Shown in pieces: positions 50,760-63,575 of a DNA stretch of 64,000 nt (positions are counted from its first letter, which is position 1; each line of letters starts with the position of its first letter). The DNA is from Cenococcum geophilum 1.58. Its lineage: Eukaryota > Ascomycota > Dothideomycetes > Gloniales > Gloniaceae. The notes under the pieces were generated by a model. That model did not search any database. It was not told the DNA's origin and saw nothing but the letters and a program-made list of their open reading frames with translations. The stretch spans positions 806,001 to 870,000 of the forward strand of contig KV748188.1 in assembly GCA_001692895.1 (NCBI GenBank), written 5' to 3'. A program made the position numbers and the translations under genes.

Positions 50760-53403
50760 ATGAAGATCCGATCACCCAACGATCTTCATTACCCCATCAC
50801 TGTCGTAGATCTCTCCAAGCAACCCCAAGACTCTGTCGAGAGGTTCGCACCGCTATTTACATACTACTACGAGTCGACAGTGACAGAGGGTAATAAATAT
50901 GGCGATGAAAAGGAGGTTAAGAAGAAGTTTCCAGCGAGATTCGACTCGTCAATCGACGGCCAGCTCGTGGAATGGTACATCAAAGGTGGTTCTGTCATCC
51001 ATGGCCCTGGGTGCGCATACCTCTACGTATTGAGAAGGATCGCGGCAGTGCTGATTTATGCATAGAATCGACCTCGTCGAAATCGAAGAGCCGTGTACCC
51101 ACGAAACCCAGTTTGGTGGGTTATGCACCAACTGCGGCAAGGATATGACCGAGTGCGCACCATCTTACCTTTTGCATGAGTAAACATACTTTTATCTAAC
51201 GTGTATGATAGAGTCGACTACATCACCGATGAGCGCGATATAGACCGGGCAACTGTCAACATGACCCATGATAATATCGCTCTTTTGGTTAGTCAAAGGG
51301 AAGCTTTACGAGCCGAAGAGGATGCCAAGCGTCGATTGCTTGGAGTCAAGAGGCTCTCTCTGATCGTAGATTTGGATCAAACCATAATCCACACCACTTG
51401 CGAACGAACAGTGGCGGAGTGGCAAAATGATAAGGACAACCCGAATTACGATGCAGTTAAAGAAGTCAAGAGCTTTCAGCTTGCCGATGATAAGTTGGCA
51501 AATGTCGCTGCCAACTGGTATTATTGCAAATTACGCCCTGGCTTGAAGGAATTTCTGGAGAAGGTCTCGACGATGTACGAACTCCACATCTATACAATGG
51601 CCACTAGAGCATATGCGCAAGCTGTCGCCAAAATCATAGACCCAGAACGGAAATATTTCGGTGACAGGATATTGAGTCGCGATGAAAATGGTACGGATCA
51701 GATCAAGACTCTTCATCGACTTTTCCCTGTCAATACGGATATGGTGGTGGTCATCGACGATAGAGGCGACATATGGCATTGGAGTGACAACCTCATTAAA
51801 GTAAGGCAATACAACTTCTTTTTGGGCGCCGGCGACATCAATGCGAGCTTTCTCCCTAAGCAACCGGAATTGGTCACGGCAGCCGGACAAGCAGCAGTTG
51901 TAGAGCCAACCAAAGCAGGAAAACCAAAGAATGAAAAACTGAGTGCAGAAACGGAGGTGCTCCCTATTGCTGCGAAACCGACAGATTCCGCACCCAAAAC
52001 AAATGGCACGTTTTCCGAACTGGAACAGCAGCTGATCTCGATGAGTGGCGGCGACGACCCAACATTGCTAGAGCAGCAAGCTAAAGAACAGGAAAAAGTC
52101 ATTATATCCCAGCAAACGGAACGACCGTTACTGCAAAAGCAACTTTTACTCGACCAAGCAGATGAAACCTCTGACATCGAGGAGGTGGTTAAGAATGGTG
52201 ATGCGCCAGCTCCAGAGCATCAGAAACAAAGGCACAGCTTGTTGCATGATGATGACAATGAACTGGAATACGTTGAAACCTGCCTCCGGCGCGTCCACAA
52301 CGCATTCTTCGAAGAATATCAAAGGAAGCGCACAGGACATCAGGGTGGGAGGGTCGCTGAACTCAGAGGCGAAAAGAGCCCAAAGAAGCGCTTGCCAGAC
52401 GATTTGGGTACCGTGCCTGACGTGAAGGTAATAATGCCACGGATGAAAAGAGCGGTTCTCCAGAGTGTTTCAATAGTTTTTTCGGGGATAGTCCCTTTGG
52501 GCATGGATGTTCAATAGTAAGTTAAATCATGATTTTGAACAAGAAGCTTTACTAAAGTACAACAGCTCCGACATTGCATTATGGGCTAAAAGCTTTGGCG
52601 CACATGTTTCCACCGATATTACTAAGCAAACAACCCACGTGGTTGCAAATCGGAATCGCAAGACCACCAAAGTTAAGAAAGCCGCGCGTTATCCCCATAT
52701 AAAGATCGTCACAACCGACTGGCTATTAGAGTCATTCTCAAGATGGGAGCGCGCTAGCGAGGAGCCTCATATCATCGAAGTTGACCCAACCGAACATGGT
52801 CCACATGGTGCTTCTGCAGGAGGTTCCCCCTTTGAAGATTTAGAAGACGGACCGTTACTATCTGCGGAAGACGATGATCCAGCAATCACTGGTGATGAAG
52901 GCAATGGAGGGGATGAAGGAGAGGACGGAGATGCAGACGAAGAGGTCAAACTTGATATGTCTGATGAGAAGTGGCAATCGCTAGGCGAGGAGTTCCAGGA
53001 CTTCATGAATGAGGAGGGAGACAGTGGCGACGAAAGCGAGACTGACTCGGAGAGCGTCAGATCTGACTTAAGCGCTCAAATCAAGAGGAAACGCAAACGT
53101 AGCATGGACTCGGCGGAGTCAAGTGAAGCGGAAGAGAGTGACGGGAGCGCAAACAGTGACACTGGAACGAAACTGCAGAAGAAGAAAAAGCGGGCCTTGG
53201 AGCGAACAACAAGCTTGAATAACGTCGTGACGGCTGATAAATCTTCTGGTCTCCCTAGTCCTGACACGACCGGGCCGGATGAAGGCCAGGGTGATGAGGA
53301 CAATGGCAACGGCTTCATGGAGGATATAGATGATGATAGTGCTGCGTTAGAGGCCGAACTCATGGCTGAGTTTGAGCGAGAGAGCGATGAAGAGGATGCA
53401 TAA
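50760..53403 (+). CDS. FCP1: RNA polymerase II CTD phosphatase FCP1
   Basis: Nuclear Mg-dependent phosphatase that removes phosphates from the Pol II C-terminal repeat, allowing polymerase recycling. Exons 50760-51010, 51066-51152, 51212-52516, 52566-53403 (introns 55, 59 and 49 bp, all GT-AG and in phase) give 826 aa. The N-terminal lobe includes a Cys-pair element (PCTHE...GGLCTNCGKDMTE). The FCPH catalytic domain carries DLDQT at 166-170 (the DxDxT nucleophile motif) and a VVVIDDRGD block. A Gln/Glu-rich linker follows, then a BRCT domain (about 525-625, including ALWAKSFGAHV and the Trp of TTDWLLES), a long acidic/Ser stretch with KRKRKR basic patches, and an acidic C-terminus (FMEDIDDDSAALEAELMAEF) like the TFIIF-binding tail of other fungal FCP1. 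The start is chosen because the first residues (LHYPITV) align with the family N-terminus. No break seen. Confidence 0.95.
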
Positions 53404-53719
53404 ATGGCGGCACTTGTTTTCGGTTTGTACTTCAAATGCACCTGCATAGCGAGGTGTCTGGATTTGGGAGTTTTTGTAGCTGGAAACGGGTCTGGATGGA
53501 CTTTTTCAATGGAGTGGCCGGGATCTAACTACCGTTTTGGGTCGTAGAAAGATTTAGTGATACCCAGACTTCAGCGAGAGTCTGTCAACCAACACCTTCC
53601 GAAGCGTGATTCATTTAATCATTGCCACAATATATACATTCAGGTTGAGTGGTTGAAGTACCTTGGAACTAAATATTAAAGGGGGCATTTATAGCCTTTT
53701 TAATTAAGCCTCTATTTGT
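53404..53719. other. FCP1 3' flank, nothing recognised
   Basis: Presumed FCP1 3' untranslated sequence and intergenic DNA, becoming AT-rich after about 53620. No gene or RNA seen. Confidence 0.5.
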
Positions 53720-53994
53720 TTAGAGAAACGATAATCATACACCCCCTAAATGATACGCGCGACTTCTGGCTCTCCTCATTGGACACTTTCATTTTGTTCG
53801 GCACCGCCTTTACCGGTATCTTCGCTGTTGGCTTTTACTTCATGCTCTGCTAGGGCTCTCTAACGATCTCTTCCAGTCTCTCGGGACGCAAGCCTACCGC
53901 CAACCGACATAAAGCGGACGACATCAGACATATCAATCTACATGACCTCGAAGTCTCATCCGGTTTGGGTGGGCGACAATCATCTTCAGGAGCG
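53720..53994 (+). pseudogene. Coding-like relic: C-terminal membrane segment plus polar tail
   Basis: One plus-strand frame reads as a plausible protein end: a predicted membrane helix (LDTFILFGTAFTGIFAVGFY, about 53786-53845), then, after an in-frame TAG at 53850-53852 that could be a mutated CAG, a polar tail rich in Ser, Gly, Arg and His (about 53853-53985). No start codon, and the frame is lost on the left in AT-rich DNA. I do not recognise the protein. It may be a truncated host gene or a last exon. It ends where the small foldback at 53995 begins. Confidence 0.4.
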
Positions 53995-54078
53995 CTTTAT
54001 AAGCCCCTATGGGCGCATGGGGTGCTACGAGGGCCTGTTTGGGGGTGCTATTTGGGAGCTTTTTTGGGGCTCATAAAG
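53995..54078. repeat. Small inverted repeat (84 bp)
   Basis: CTTTATAAGCCCC at the left is mirrored, with one mismatch, by GGGGCTCATAAAG at the right; the interior is G-rich. Could be a short foldback element; no target duplication seen. Confidence 0.6.
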
Positions 54079-54678
54079 CTTGATTTTAGGGCTAAATAGA
54101 TGTCTGGTTTTCAACCATCGATTAGTCCTTTTCAGGGCTCTAGTAGCCCTAATCAGGCAGTATATTACTACTTTATGGTGGTGCTTTCACATGCAAATAC
54201 ATAATATGGTAGAAACGCTAAATTAGTTTACCATATATCTACTACCTTGTCTCGAGGCTTCCCTTTCTACCGCCTCCGACACCTTCGTCACTACTTCGTC
54301 ACCACCTTAATCACCACCTCGTCACCTTACCTCTGCCTCTGCCTCTACCTCTGTCTCTGCCTCTACCTGTCTCTACCTCCGCCTTCCCTTTATATGTCCT
54401 TACTCTGCAATGCCTTGTTATATATATTACTCCAGTTATATTTATTACTCTATTAGCTTTGGGTTCTTATGAACGGGGTAAAAGAAAGGTAGGGAGGTGG
54501 AGGTGGAGGTGGAGATACAGTCCCTCGTCAAAGTCTCCGTGCAAGCGCATTTTTAAGACAACCTACCTTACTCTTGCTTAATTAATTCTAAAGCTTTAAA
54601 AAATATTTAAAGTTTGTATTATACTTTTTTAAATTTTAAAACCTATAACTCTTTTAGAAATCCTATTAATTCTATAAC
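54079..54678. repeat. Low-complexity region: polypyrimidine then polypurine
   Basis: A hairpin AGGGCT/AGCCCT near 54136-54153 and one with ATATGGTA/TACCATAT near 54206-54237 precede a CT-rich run of ACCTCTGCCTCT words (about 54240-54390). A short GGTGGAGGTGGAGG run follows (54493-54515), so the two can pair in part. 54560-54670 is AT-rich. An open frame over the CT-rich run is a composition artefact. Confidence 0.55.
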
Positions 54679-54825
54679 GTGTCCCGCTTTACGTCGCCAT
54701 ACGGCCAAAAAGACAGTACTCGCGAATCTATCGCGACTGTTGCGGGATCTAATATAGTCGCTTTGGAAAAGGATGGGTTTATGTTAGAAACCATGATTAA
54801 CCATAGAAATTTACCGAATCCTCAC
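54679..54825 (+). pseudogene. Coding-like fragment cut by an LTR
   Basis: An open frame from ATG 54679 has balanced, protein-like content (VAGSNIVALEKDGFMLETMI near its middle) up to 54825, where the LTR of Gypsy fossil 3 begins; the frame then runs on into LTR sequence by chance. No family recognised. It is probably a host or transposon gene remnant disrupted by the insertion. Its composition is unlike the RIP-degenerated neighbours. Confidence 0.35.
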
Positions 54826-55252
54826 TGTTACGGACGCTTTAAGTACGATGTTACGACTACTTGGAGAAGAGTCGGAAGAAGCTAGTTAGTTGATACAGGC
54901 ACGGACCAGGATGGAACCTGTGGAACCATATGACGAGGAATAGTAAGCGAGTCACATGATGGTTGAATGTGTTGGCTATATTAAACATAAGGAACGTTAC
55001 GTCTAATATAGATAAGACGTACATTACGTATAAGAAGGATTTCTTAGGAGTATAGTTGTGTATTTAAGGACCCTTAGTCCCTACCTAGATAGTTCCTTCC
55101 TTGTAGTGATTCTTAGAATATAATTAGAGTTAATCTGTTAGGCAACTACTCTACTAGTTGTTATTACGTTATTAACTACTGTCTTTGTATTTTTTATACA
55201 CCTAGCTTATTGATAGAACCTATTATAGTCCCTACTATAAGGTTCCGTTATA
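54826..55252 (+). repeat. 5' LTR of Gypsy fossil 3
   Basis: About 427 bp, TGTTACGGACGC to GGTTCCGTTATA. The left half is less AT-shifted than in sister copies (TACGATGTTACGACTACTTG retained). Confidence 0.88.
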
Positions 55253-57572
55253 TAATTACTACCTAGTTACGGTATTAAATACAGAAAGTTAAACAATATG
55301 CCACTAAAAGCAGCTACCATAACGCCATTAATGGCGGCAACTACTTTAAGGTTAGGGGGTAATACTAGTATGGCGGACACTGACTTGTAACAACCTGTGA
55401 CGGTAGGATAATTATAAGAAATAGTGGATTAATTAATAGAAAATAACACAGTACTTAAAAATAGACTTAATGGAATTAGAGCGGTAAAGGTTAAGTTACT
55501 ATCGATTAAATAATTCTTAGGAGAGAGATTGAAGCTTAAAGGATTTTTAATATAAATATATTTTAAAGTCATGCAAAAAGGGGCCAAGTTAGTCACGATA
55601 ATGGACTAGATAGCTTACGTAAGACTATTCCTAATGGGTTGGGCACTTAAATGGTTTAAACCCTACTTAATAGAGATATAGACTAATAGAATGACTACTA
55701 TAAATTAGGAGGTATAATTTATATTTTCTAGCTAGGCAGGATTCGCGGAACAATTAATATAGATATTTGGGGACCTAGAAGTAATAACTATAGTAAAGAG
55801 AAAGCTTTAGGACCTAATATAGCGAACTTTAGCAATTAAGTATATAATATAGTTTTAAACACTTATAATATAAGTTAAGTGGAATAATAAGGCGCTTATA
55901 GTATAGTATAAATAGGGACTTAAGGCTAAAGTCTAGGATATAATTATTCTAATAGAAGATGCGGATACCCTAAGGGAATTAATAGATTAAGTGATTAAGA
56001 TTAATAATAGGATCTTCTAAAGGGAATAGGCTAAGAGAGGCTAGGATAGAGTTTTATAGTCATATAAGGCGTAGAGCGTGTAACGACTAAAGCTAAGTTA
56101 GAAACTATAGTATGGCGTAGAGCTAATGGACCTAAGTAGTACTAAAGAAGCCTATAAGAGATGGAGTAAGAAACTATAAAAACCTAGAGGTTAAGGATCT
56201 AGTAATTATAGGACTAAGGAGTAGAGGCTAAACNAGGGATCTTANTAGNAGAAGANGTTTAGGCGGACTCTATANTAAAGTTANTNGTTTAGAGANAGAG
56301 CTTATATAAATTNNNGAAAATANGGTTACTTTATAAGGGATTATAAAGATAGTTAGAGTTACTATGTAATAAAGGGAACTAGATTAATAGTAGGAGATAT
56401 ATATATATGGAGGGATGATAGTGTACTATAAGGAATAAAAGAGTGTTTAATTAGAAGTTTCGCGTTTTGTTATAACAACGCATGCTAAATTTATAAAGAC
56501 GCTAAGTATNGNGNAAGCTATTAGNNNNANNAGCTAGAGTTAAAAGGACTTAGAGGAACTAAAGAGTTAGATAAAGAATAAGATTAACTCTATAAGCTGG
56601 ATTAAGATATTACAGTAATATGCGGATAATAATTAGCAACAATAATAATGGAGTTAGAGTACTTATTAATTAATAGTGATAAGGATAGTAAAGAAACTAA
56701 CTAGGGGTATCTAAACCTTAATGACGTAATAGAAGTAGAGACTAAGACCGCTATAGAGTAAGGTTTAGTAACAGGTATTATAACACCATTAGATATAGCA
56801 TCCATCGCTTTACGAGATGGAAGAAGTAATATTTAGAGACGATTAAGTAAGCAGATAACTACTAGTGCTAGCTTACTACTTAATAAAGGTAAAAGGCTAA
56901 AGGCTTAAGATTCTTATAGTAAGATAAGAGATGACTAAGATTCTTAAGATGAGATAAGGTAAGCTTAAAGACCTATAACGGACAGAAACCGATAGAGTAG
57001 AGTAGTAGCTTAGTTTAAAGACATATAAATAAGCTTGGGATAAGAATTCCTAACGGTATAAGACTCTTAAGACGAGATAAGTAAGATTTAGGACTTTAAA
57101 ACGAGATGAGGATACTAATAAAGCCTAGTTGGACTAAGGCTAGAGCTAAGCTTAAGTTAGAAGTAAGCTTGGGATTAAGTAATCTAAGGGGATAAGAATT
57201 TGGAGTATAAATTAGGACACCCATAAGCAAGAGGCAAGAAGCTTCTTTATAGATTAGAGAATCTATAGCGTAAATAGTAATTAGACTAGGAGACAGATAT
57301 ATAGACTTAGAAGACTTACTAGGGGAATATAGTGTTTAGCCTAAAGATTGAAAAGTTAATACTAAGATTAGGAAGTATAAAGACTTTAAGGATTTACTTA
57401 TAAGACGCGATATAAAGGAAACTATAAAGGAATTTAGAGTAAGAATTACCTTATAGTAAGAACAGAAACTAGAAAAAAGATCTAGTATATTAGAACGTAT
57501 AAAGGATAAAGCGCTAGTATAAAGAATTACTAATAGGCCTAAGGTAGGTATACTAAGAGCTAAGTAGCTTAC
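54826..57572 (+). mobile_element. Gypsy chromovirus fossil 3, left part only
   Basis: 5' LTR (54826-55252), then gag and the start of pol, matching the same parts of the element at 57573-64000. It stops at 57572 in mid-pol exactly where the next element's LTR begins, so fossil 4 inserted into it and its remainder is expected beyond the right edge. Broken, many RIP-style breaks. Clusters of N at 56234-56317 and 56509-56531. Confidence 0.88.
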
Positions 57573-57999
57573 TGTTACGGACGCTTTAAGTACGATGTTA
57601 TAACTACTTGGAAAAGAGACGGAAGAAGCTAGTTAGTTAATATAGGCACGGTCTAGAATGGAGCCGATAGAACTATATAACGAGGAATAGTAACTAAGGT
57701 TATATAATATAATCTGTATAATCTATATAATTTATATAATTTGTAATAGAGTAGATAGAGCACACGTATATTACGTATAAGAAGGATTTTATAGGAGTAT
57801 GGTTGTGTATTTAAGGACCCTTAGTCCCTACCTAGATAGTTCCTTCCTTGTAGTGATTCTTAGAATATAATTAAAGTTAATCTATTGGGCAACTACTCCA
57901 CCAGTTATTATTACGTTGTTGACTTTTATATTTGCATTTCCTATATACCTAGCCTATTAACGAGCCTATTGTAGTTCTTGCTACAAGGTTCCGTTATAT
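57573..57999 (+). repeat. 5' LTR of Gypsy fossil 4
   Basis: About 427 bp, TGTTACGGACGC to TTCCGTTATA. The left flank CTTAC (57568-57572) is the predicted target duplication; its partner lies beyond 64000. Confidence 0.88.
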
Positions 58000-59564
58000 A
58001 ATTACTACTACGGTTATGGTATTAATATAAGAAGTTAAATAATATGCTACTAAAAGCAGCCACTATAACGCTATTAACGGCAGCAACTACTTTAAGGATA
58101 GAAGGTGATACTAGTATGGCAGATACTGACTTATAGCAACCTGTGACGGTTGGATAGCTATAGGAAATAGTTAACTAGCTAACAGCTAATAATGCAGTGT
58201 TAGAAGAAAGACTTAATAGAATAGGAGTAGTAAAGATTAAGCTATTATTAATTAAGAGATTTATAGGAGAGAGGTTAAAGCTTAAAGGATTCTTTACGTA
58301 GATGTACTTTAAGGTCTTATAAGAGGGAGTAAAGTTACCTATACCTGTGGATCGGATAGCCTATATAGGACTATTCTTATTAGGAAAAGCACTTAAGTGG
58401 TTTAAACCTTACCTTACGGAGATATAGGTAAATAGAATAACGACTACTAACTAAGACGTGCGATTTATGTTCTTAAGTTGGGAAGAATTCGCAGAACGAC
58501 TTACGCAGATGTTTAGAGACCTGGAAGAAATAACTATAGCGGAAAGAAAACTCTAGAACCTTGTATAATGAACTTTAGTAATTAAGTATATAATATAGTT
58601 CTAGACACTAGTAATATAAGTAGAGTAGAATAATAGGGCGCTTATGGTATAGTATAAATAGGGACTTAAGGTAAAAGTCTAGGACGCGATTATTCTAATA
58701 GAAGATGCGGACACCCTAAGGGAATTAATAGATTAAGCAATTAAGATCAATAATAGGATCTTCTAAAGGGAATAGGCTAAGAGAGGCTAGGATAGAGTTC
58801 TATAGTTATATAAGGCGTAGAGTATATAATAACAAAAGCTAAGTTAGAAAATATAGTATGGCGTAGAGCTAATGGACCTAAGTGGTACTAAAGAAGCCTA
58901 TAAGAGATGGAGTAAACTATGGAAACCTAGAGGATAAGGATTGAGTAATTAAAGGTCTAAGGAGTAGAGGCCGAATTAGGGATTTTAATAGCAGAAGATA
59001 TTTAGGCGGACTCTATAGTAAGAGAAATAGTTTAAAGAAGGAGCTTGTATAAATTGCGGAAAATAGGGTTATTACATTAGAGACTGTAGAAGTAGGTAGA
59101 GTTACTACGTAGTAAAAGGTATAAGACTAGTAGACAATATATATGTATAGAGGGACAATAATATACTGCGAGGAATAAAAGAATGTTTAATTAGAAGTTT
59201 TGCGTTTTATTATAACAACGCATACCAAATTTATAAGGACGCTAAGTATAGCGTAAGCTATTAGCTATAAGAGCTAGCACCTATAGGATATAGAGGAACT
59301 AATAAACTAGTTCGCAGATCGGATATTAAGGACGATAAATTTAATATAGGCGAAATATTCCGTAACGATAAGGTAATAAGGGCCGTTTACTAGGAGTAAG
59401 TAAACCTTGGAGATGTTATACTAGAGGCAGAGGATGATTCTACTATAGAATAGGGAATATTAGTAGGGATTAAAACCCCACTAGATATAATGTTTATTAC
59501 TTTATAAGACGTAAGAGAAGTAGGACAGTGAACTACTTTGGCACTTAATAAAGGCAAAAGGCTA

Positions 59565-59660
59565 AAGGCTTAAGATTCTTAAGACGAGATAAGAGATAAC
59601 TAAGATTTTTAAGACGAGATAAGAGATAACTAAGATTCTTAAGACGAGATAAGGTAAGCT
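59565..59660 (+). repeat. About 32-bp tandem repeat in the gag-pol region of Gypsy fossil 4
   Basis: Three near-identical units of AAGATTCTTAAGACGAGATA plus AGAGATAACT. Sister copies have fewer or more scattered units (about 56905-56960; 13725-13780 and 13875-13925 in reverse), so unit number varies between copies. Confidence 0.75.
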
Positions 59661-62600
59661 TAAGGACCTATAACGGACGATAACTAATAGAGTAGAGTAG
59701 TAGCTTAGTTTAAAGATATATAAATAAGCTTGGGACGGAAGTTCCTATAGACATAAGATTCTTAAGACGAGATAAGTGAGATTTAAAACTCTTAAGACGA
59801 GATGAGAACACTAAGTAAGCCTAGTTGGACTAAGGCAGGAGCTAAGCTTAAGTTAGAAGCAAGCTTAGGATTAAGTAATCTAAGGGGTTAAGAATTTGGA
59901 GTATAAATTAGGACACCTATAGACAAGAGGCAAGGAGCTTCTTTATAGATTAGAGAATCTGTAGTATAAATAGCGATTAGACTAGGAGATAGATATATAG
60001 ACCTAAAAGACTTACTAGGGGAACACAGTATTTAGCCTAAAAATTGAAAAGTTAATACTAGGATTAAGAAGCAAGATAACTTTAAGGATTAAAGCGCAAG
60101 GCGCAAACTAAAAGAAACTATAGAAGAGTTCAGATAAAGAATTATCGTATAGTAAGAATAGAAACTAGATAAGAGATCTAGTATATTAGGACGTATAAAG
60201 GATAGAGCACTAGTATAAAGAATCACTAATAGGCCGAGAGTAGGCACACTAAGAGCTAAGTGGCTTACTAAACTGGAAAATGAAGAGGATCTAGGGATTC
60301 TAACTAGGTTCGAAGAACGACACACAAAGGGCTGTCATGACGTAGTAATAAGAAGATACTTCCTTACGGATAGACTGTATACACTCTAGCAGTTATACTA
60401 AAAGTAGTATAGGCAAAGGACTGTATAAACTATTAGTTATGCAATTCGGGCTTATAAACGTACTAGTAACATTCTAGAAGCGTATTAACAGTGTATTAGG
60501 AGAACACTTAAATGAATTTGTTATGGTATATCTCGACGATATTATTATCTACTTAATAATTAAGGAAGAATATGGGGAACACGTTAAATGGGTTTTAAAG
60601 AGACTATAAGAAGAACAGATGCTAGTAGCAATTAAGAAATATGAATTCTTCACTAGGAAGACCGACTTTGTTAGATTTATTATTAAACTAGGCTAACTTA
60701 GCATAGATCTAAAGAAGATTAAGGCTATAGTGAATTGGTAGGAACCAGAGAACGTTATATAGTTAAGATTGTTTTTAGGGTTTTATAATTACTATAGAAG
60801 GTTTATAGCGCAGTAGTTAAAGGATATTAAGCTATTTACGCGGTTAATAAAGAAAGAAGAACTATAGGTATAGGGAGAGGAGTAAAGAGAACTCTTTAAG
60901 AAAACTAAAGAATTATTTACCTAGGAGCCAGTTCTTAAAATCTATTAACTAGGACTAGAGACGGTTGTAGAGATAGATATATTAGACTATATACTAGGGG
61001 TATGCTTTATATAAAGGCATTAAGATAGATGGTACCTAGTAGTATACTATAGTTAGAAGATAATACTACTAGAGTTAAACTATAACATCTATAACAAGGA
61101 GTTATTAGGTATAGTTATAGTATTAAAGAAATAAAGAGCATTTTTGTAAGGTATAGAGAAACTATTTATAGTTAAGATAGATTATAAGAACCTAATAGGA
61201 TTTCTAATAACGAAGGAACTTAACCAAAGATAGGTTAAATGGGCAGAGATACTTACGGAATACTATTTTAAGATTTAGTATACTAAAGGTATAGACAATA
61301 CGTGGGCAGATGCTCTAAGCCGTAAAGCTAAACTATAAAATAAGGAGAAGCTATTAGGGGCTTTATTGCGAAAAGATATAGACGGATTAATTAGGTACAA
61401 TTATCTGAAAATTGTAGCAACTTAAGAAGATAATAAACTAGAGAAAGTCTATAAGACACTAGAAAGCTTTTAGGTATAAAGAATTTTAGAAGTATAGCTA
61501 GAAGATCTATAGACGGATATATACAAAAATCAAGAAGTAAAGTATATCCTAAGAAGCATAGCAGAATAGTTTATGGAAGACTTCTATAAGGGATTAACTT
61601 AAGGACATAATGGAGCTATAAGCTTAGTGTTAAGACTCTAGGAGAAGTACATTATTAACGGAATTTGGAGGATAGCTAGAAAAGTTATAAAGGAATGTTT
61701 AGATTGCTAAAGGAATAAATTAATAAGGCATAAGCTATATAGAGGGCTATAACCTGTTAAAATACTAGAGAGACTATAGGAGGTTATATTATGGGACTTT
61801 ATTATTAAGTTNCNAAANTTAANAGANCCTATTACTNNNNAAGATTANAACGCNATCTTAGTAATAGTNGATAAGCTTATAAAGTGGGGATACTTTATAG
61901 CATATATAGAAGAAATCTTAGCGGAAGATATTGCTAGAATCTATATAAAAAAAGTGTTTATAAGATATAGAGTATTAAGCAAGATTATATCGGATAGAGA
62001 TCTAAGATTTATAGTAGTATTCTAGGAAGTGTTCTTAGCAGAGTAAGGAGTTTAAGTAGCAACTTCTACCATATATTATCTATAGATAGACGGTTAAATG
62101 GAAAGATTAAATTAGACACTAGAATAGTATCTAAGGTATTATATTAATTATGCATAGAATAATTGGGTATCGCTATTACTAGTTATATAGTTTGCATATA
62201 ATGCAACACCTTAAGAAGGAATAGGTATATTACTATTTAAGGCAAATTACGGATATAAGCTAAGAATATCGTTGTTACTATAGTAAGTAAAGAAAACGAG
62301 TAGTATAGCTAAAGAAAGAATAAAGACATTAATAAATCTTTATATAGACCTTATAGAATTAGTAAAGAAAGTATAAGAAAGAATAAAAAAGTACTATAAT
62401 ACTAAGAGATCTAAGGGACTAGATCTTAAGGAGGGAGATAAAGTATAGCTACTACACAAAAATTTTAAGAGTTAACGACTAAGTAAGAAGTTAGACTACG
62501 TTAGACTAGGACCTTTTAAAATTACGTAGAGGATTTTATTAGTTATGTTTAAGTTAAACCTACTAGCCAAAATAAAGATCTACCCTATACAGCATATTGT

Positions 62601-63575
62601 AATGCTAGAGCCAGTATATAGGAATATTAAGCCACCGGTTTATAAAGCAGATATATATAGAGGATAAGAAGAAGACAAATAGCAAGTTTTAAAGATTATT
62701 AATTATAAGGACATTAATAACAAAATATAGTATAAGGTTAAGTGGATAGGCTACACTAAGACTACCTAGGAGCTACTAGAGAATTTAAAAAACGCTATAG
62801 GAAAGGTATAGGAGTATTAAAAGAGATTAGGTTAGGCAGTATTAATAAAGAAGGATTGCTAAAGAACGAGTTATCTAAGGGGGACCTAAGAAGAGCAGTT
62901 GCTAAGCTACTCGGATCTATTTCCTTCTCTATTAGAGGAGAATCTATTCTTTTATTACCTAGTTCCTATAAACCTTATTCTATAAGTTTCTACTCCTTAA
63001 AATAAACCTTTTTACGCACCTTTTTAAGACGGATTAGTTAAGCGGACGCCGCTAAACGAGATTTAAGAGCCCGTTGCTAAGTATCAGCAGCCTCCTGTTT
63101 AGCGTCCTAAGATCGGCGTAATTTAGTAAGAGTAATAGATAGTTTATTATCTAGCTGCGCAGCAGCAGATTAAATACAAGACCTTAAGATAAATTAATTA
63201 GGGAACTAGATGACTATTAAGGGTAATAGATTACGTATATTTAGTATTAGAAGTAAAGCAAACGTTATAAGATAAATAAATATTCGCTTTAGTACACTTT
63301 AAGTAAGAGGACGGTTATTGCGAAGATGGGTTCGCTAACGTAATATAAACTAACCCCTCTTTCAAACAGCAAGAATACGGAGACGGTATAATCTCACTAA
63401 GAGATAATATCGCAGCAATAGTGCGAGCACGACGAGCAGTTAAGGAAGAAGAAATTACTTTAGGTATAATAAGTAATAATATTAACCAAATTGATTAGAC
63501 GGATATTATACCTCTAGTAAATAACTTAGAGATATTTTAAATCTTTAAGGACGAAGATAAAGAGGAGGGAGATAG

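Noticed and set aside
54247-54456. 69-codon Leu/Cys/Tyr-rich frame
   Set aside because: Translation of the CT-rich low-complexity run.
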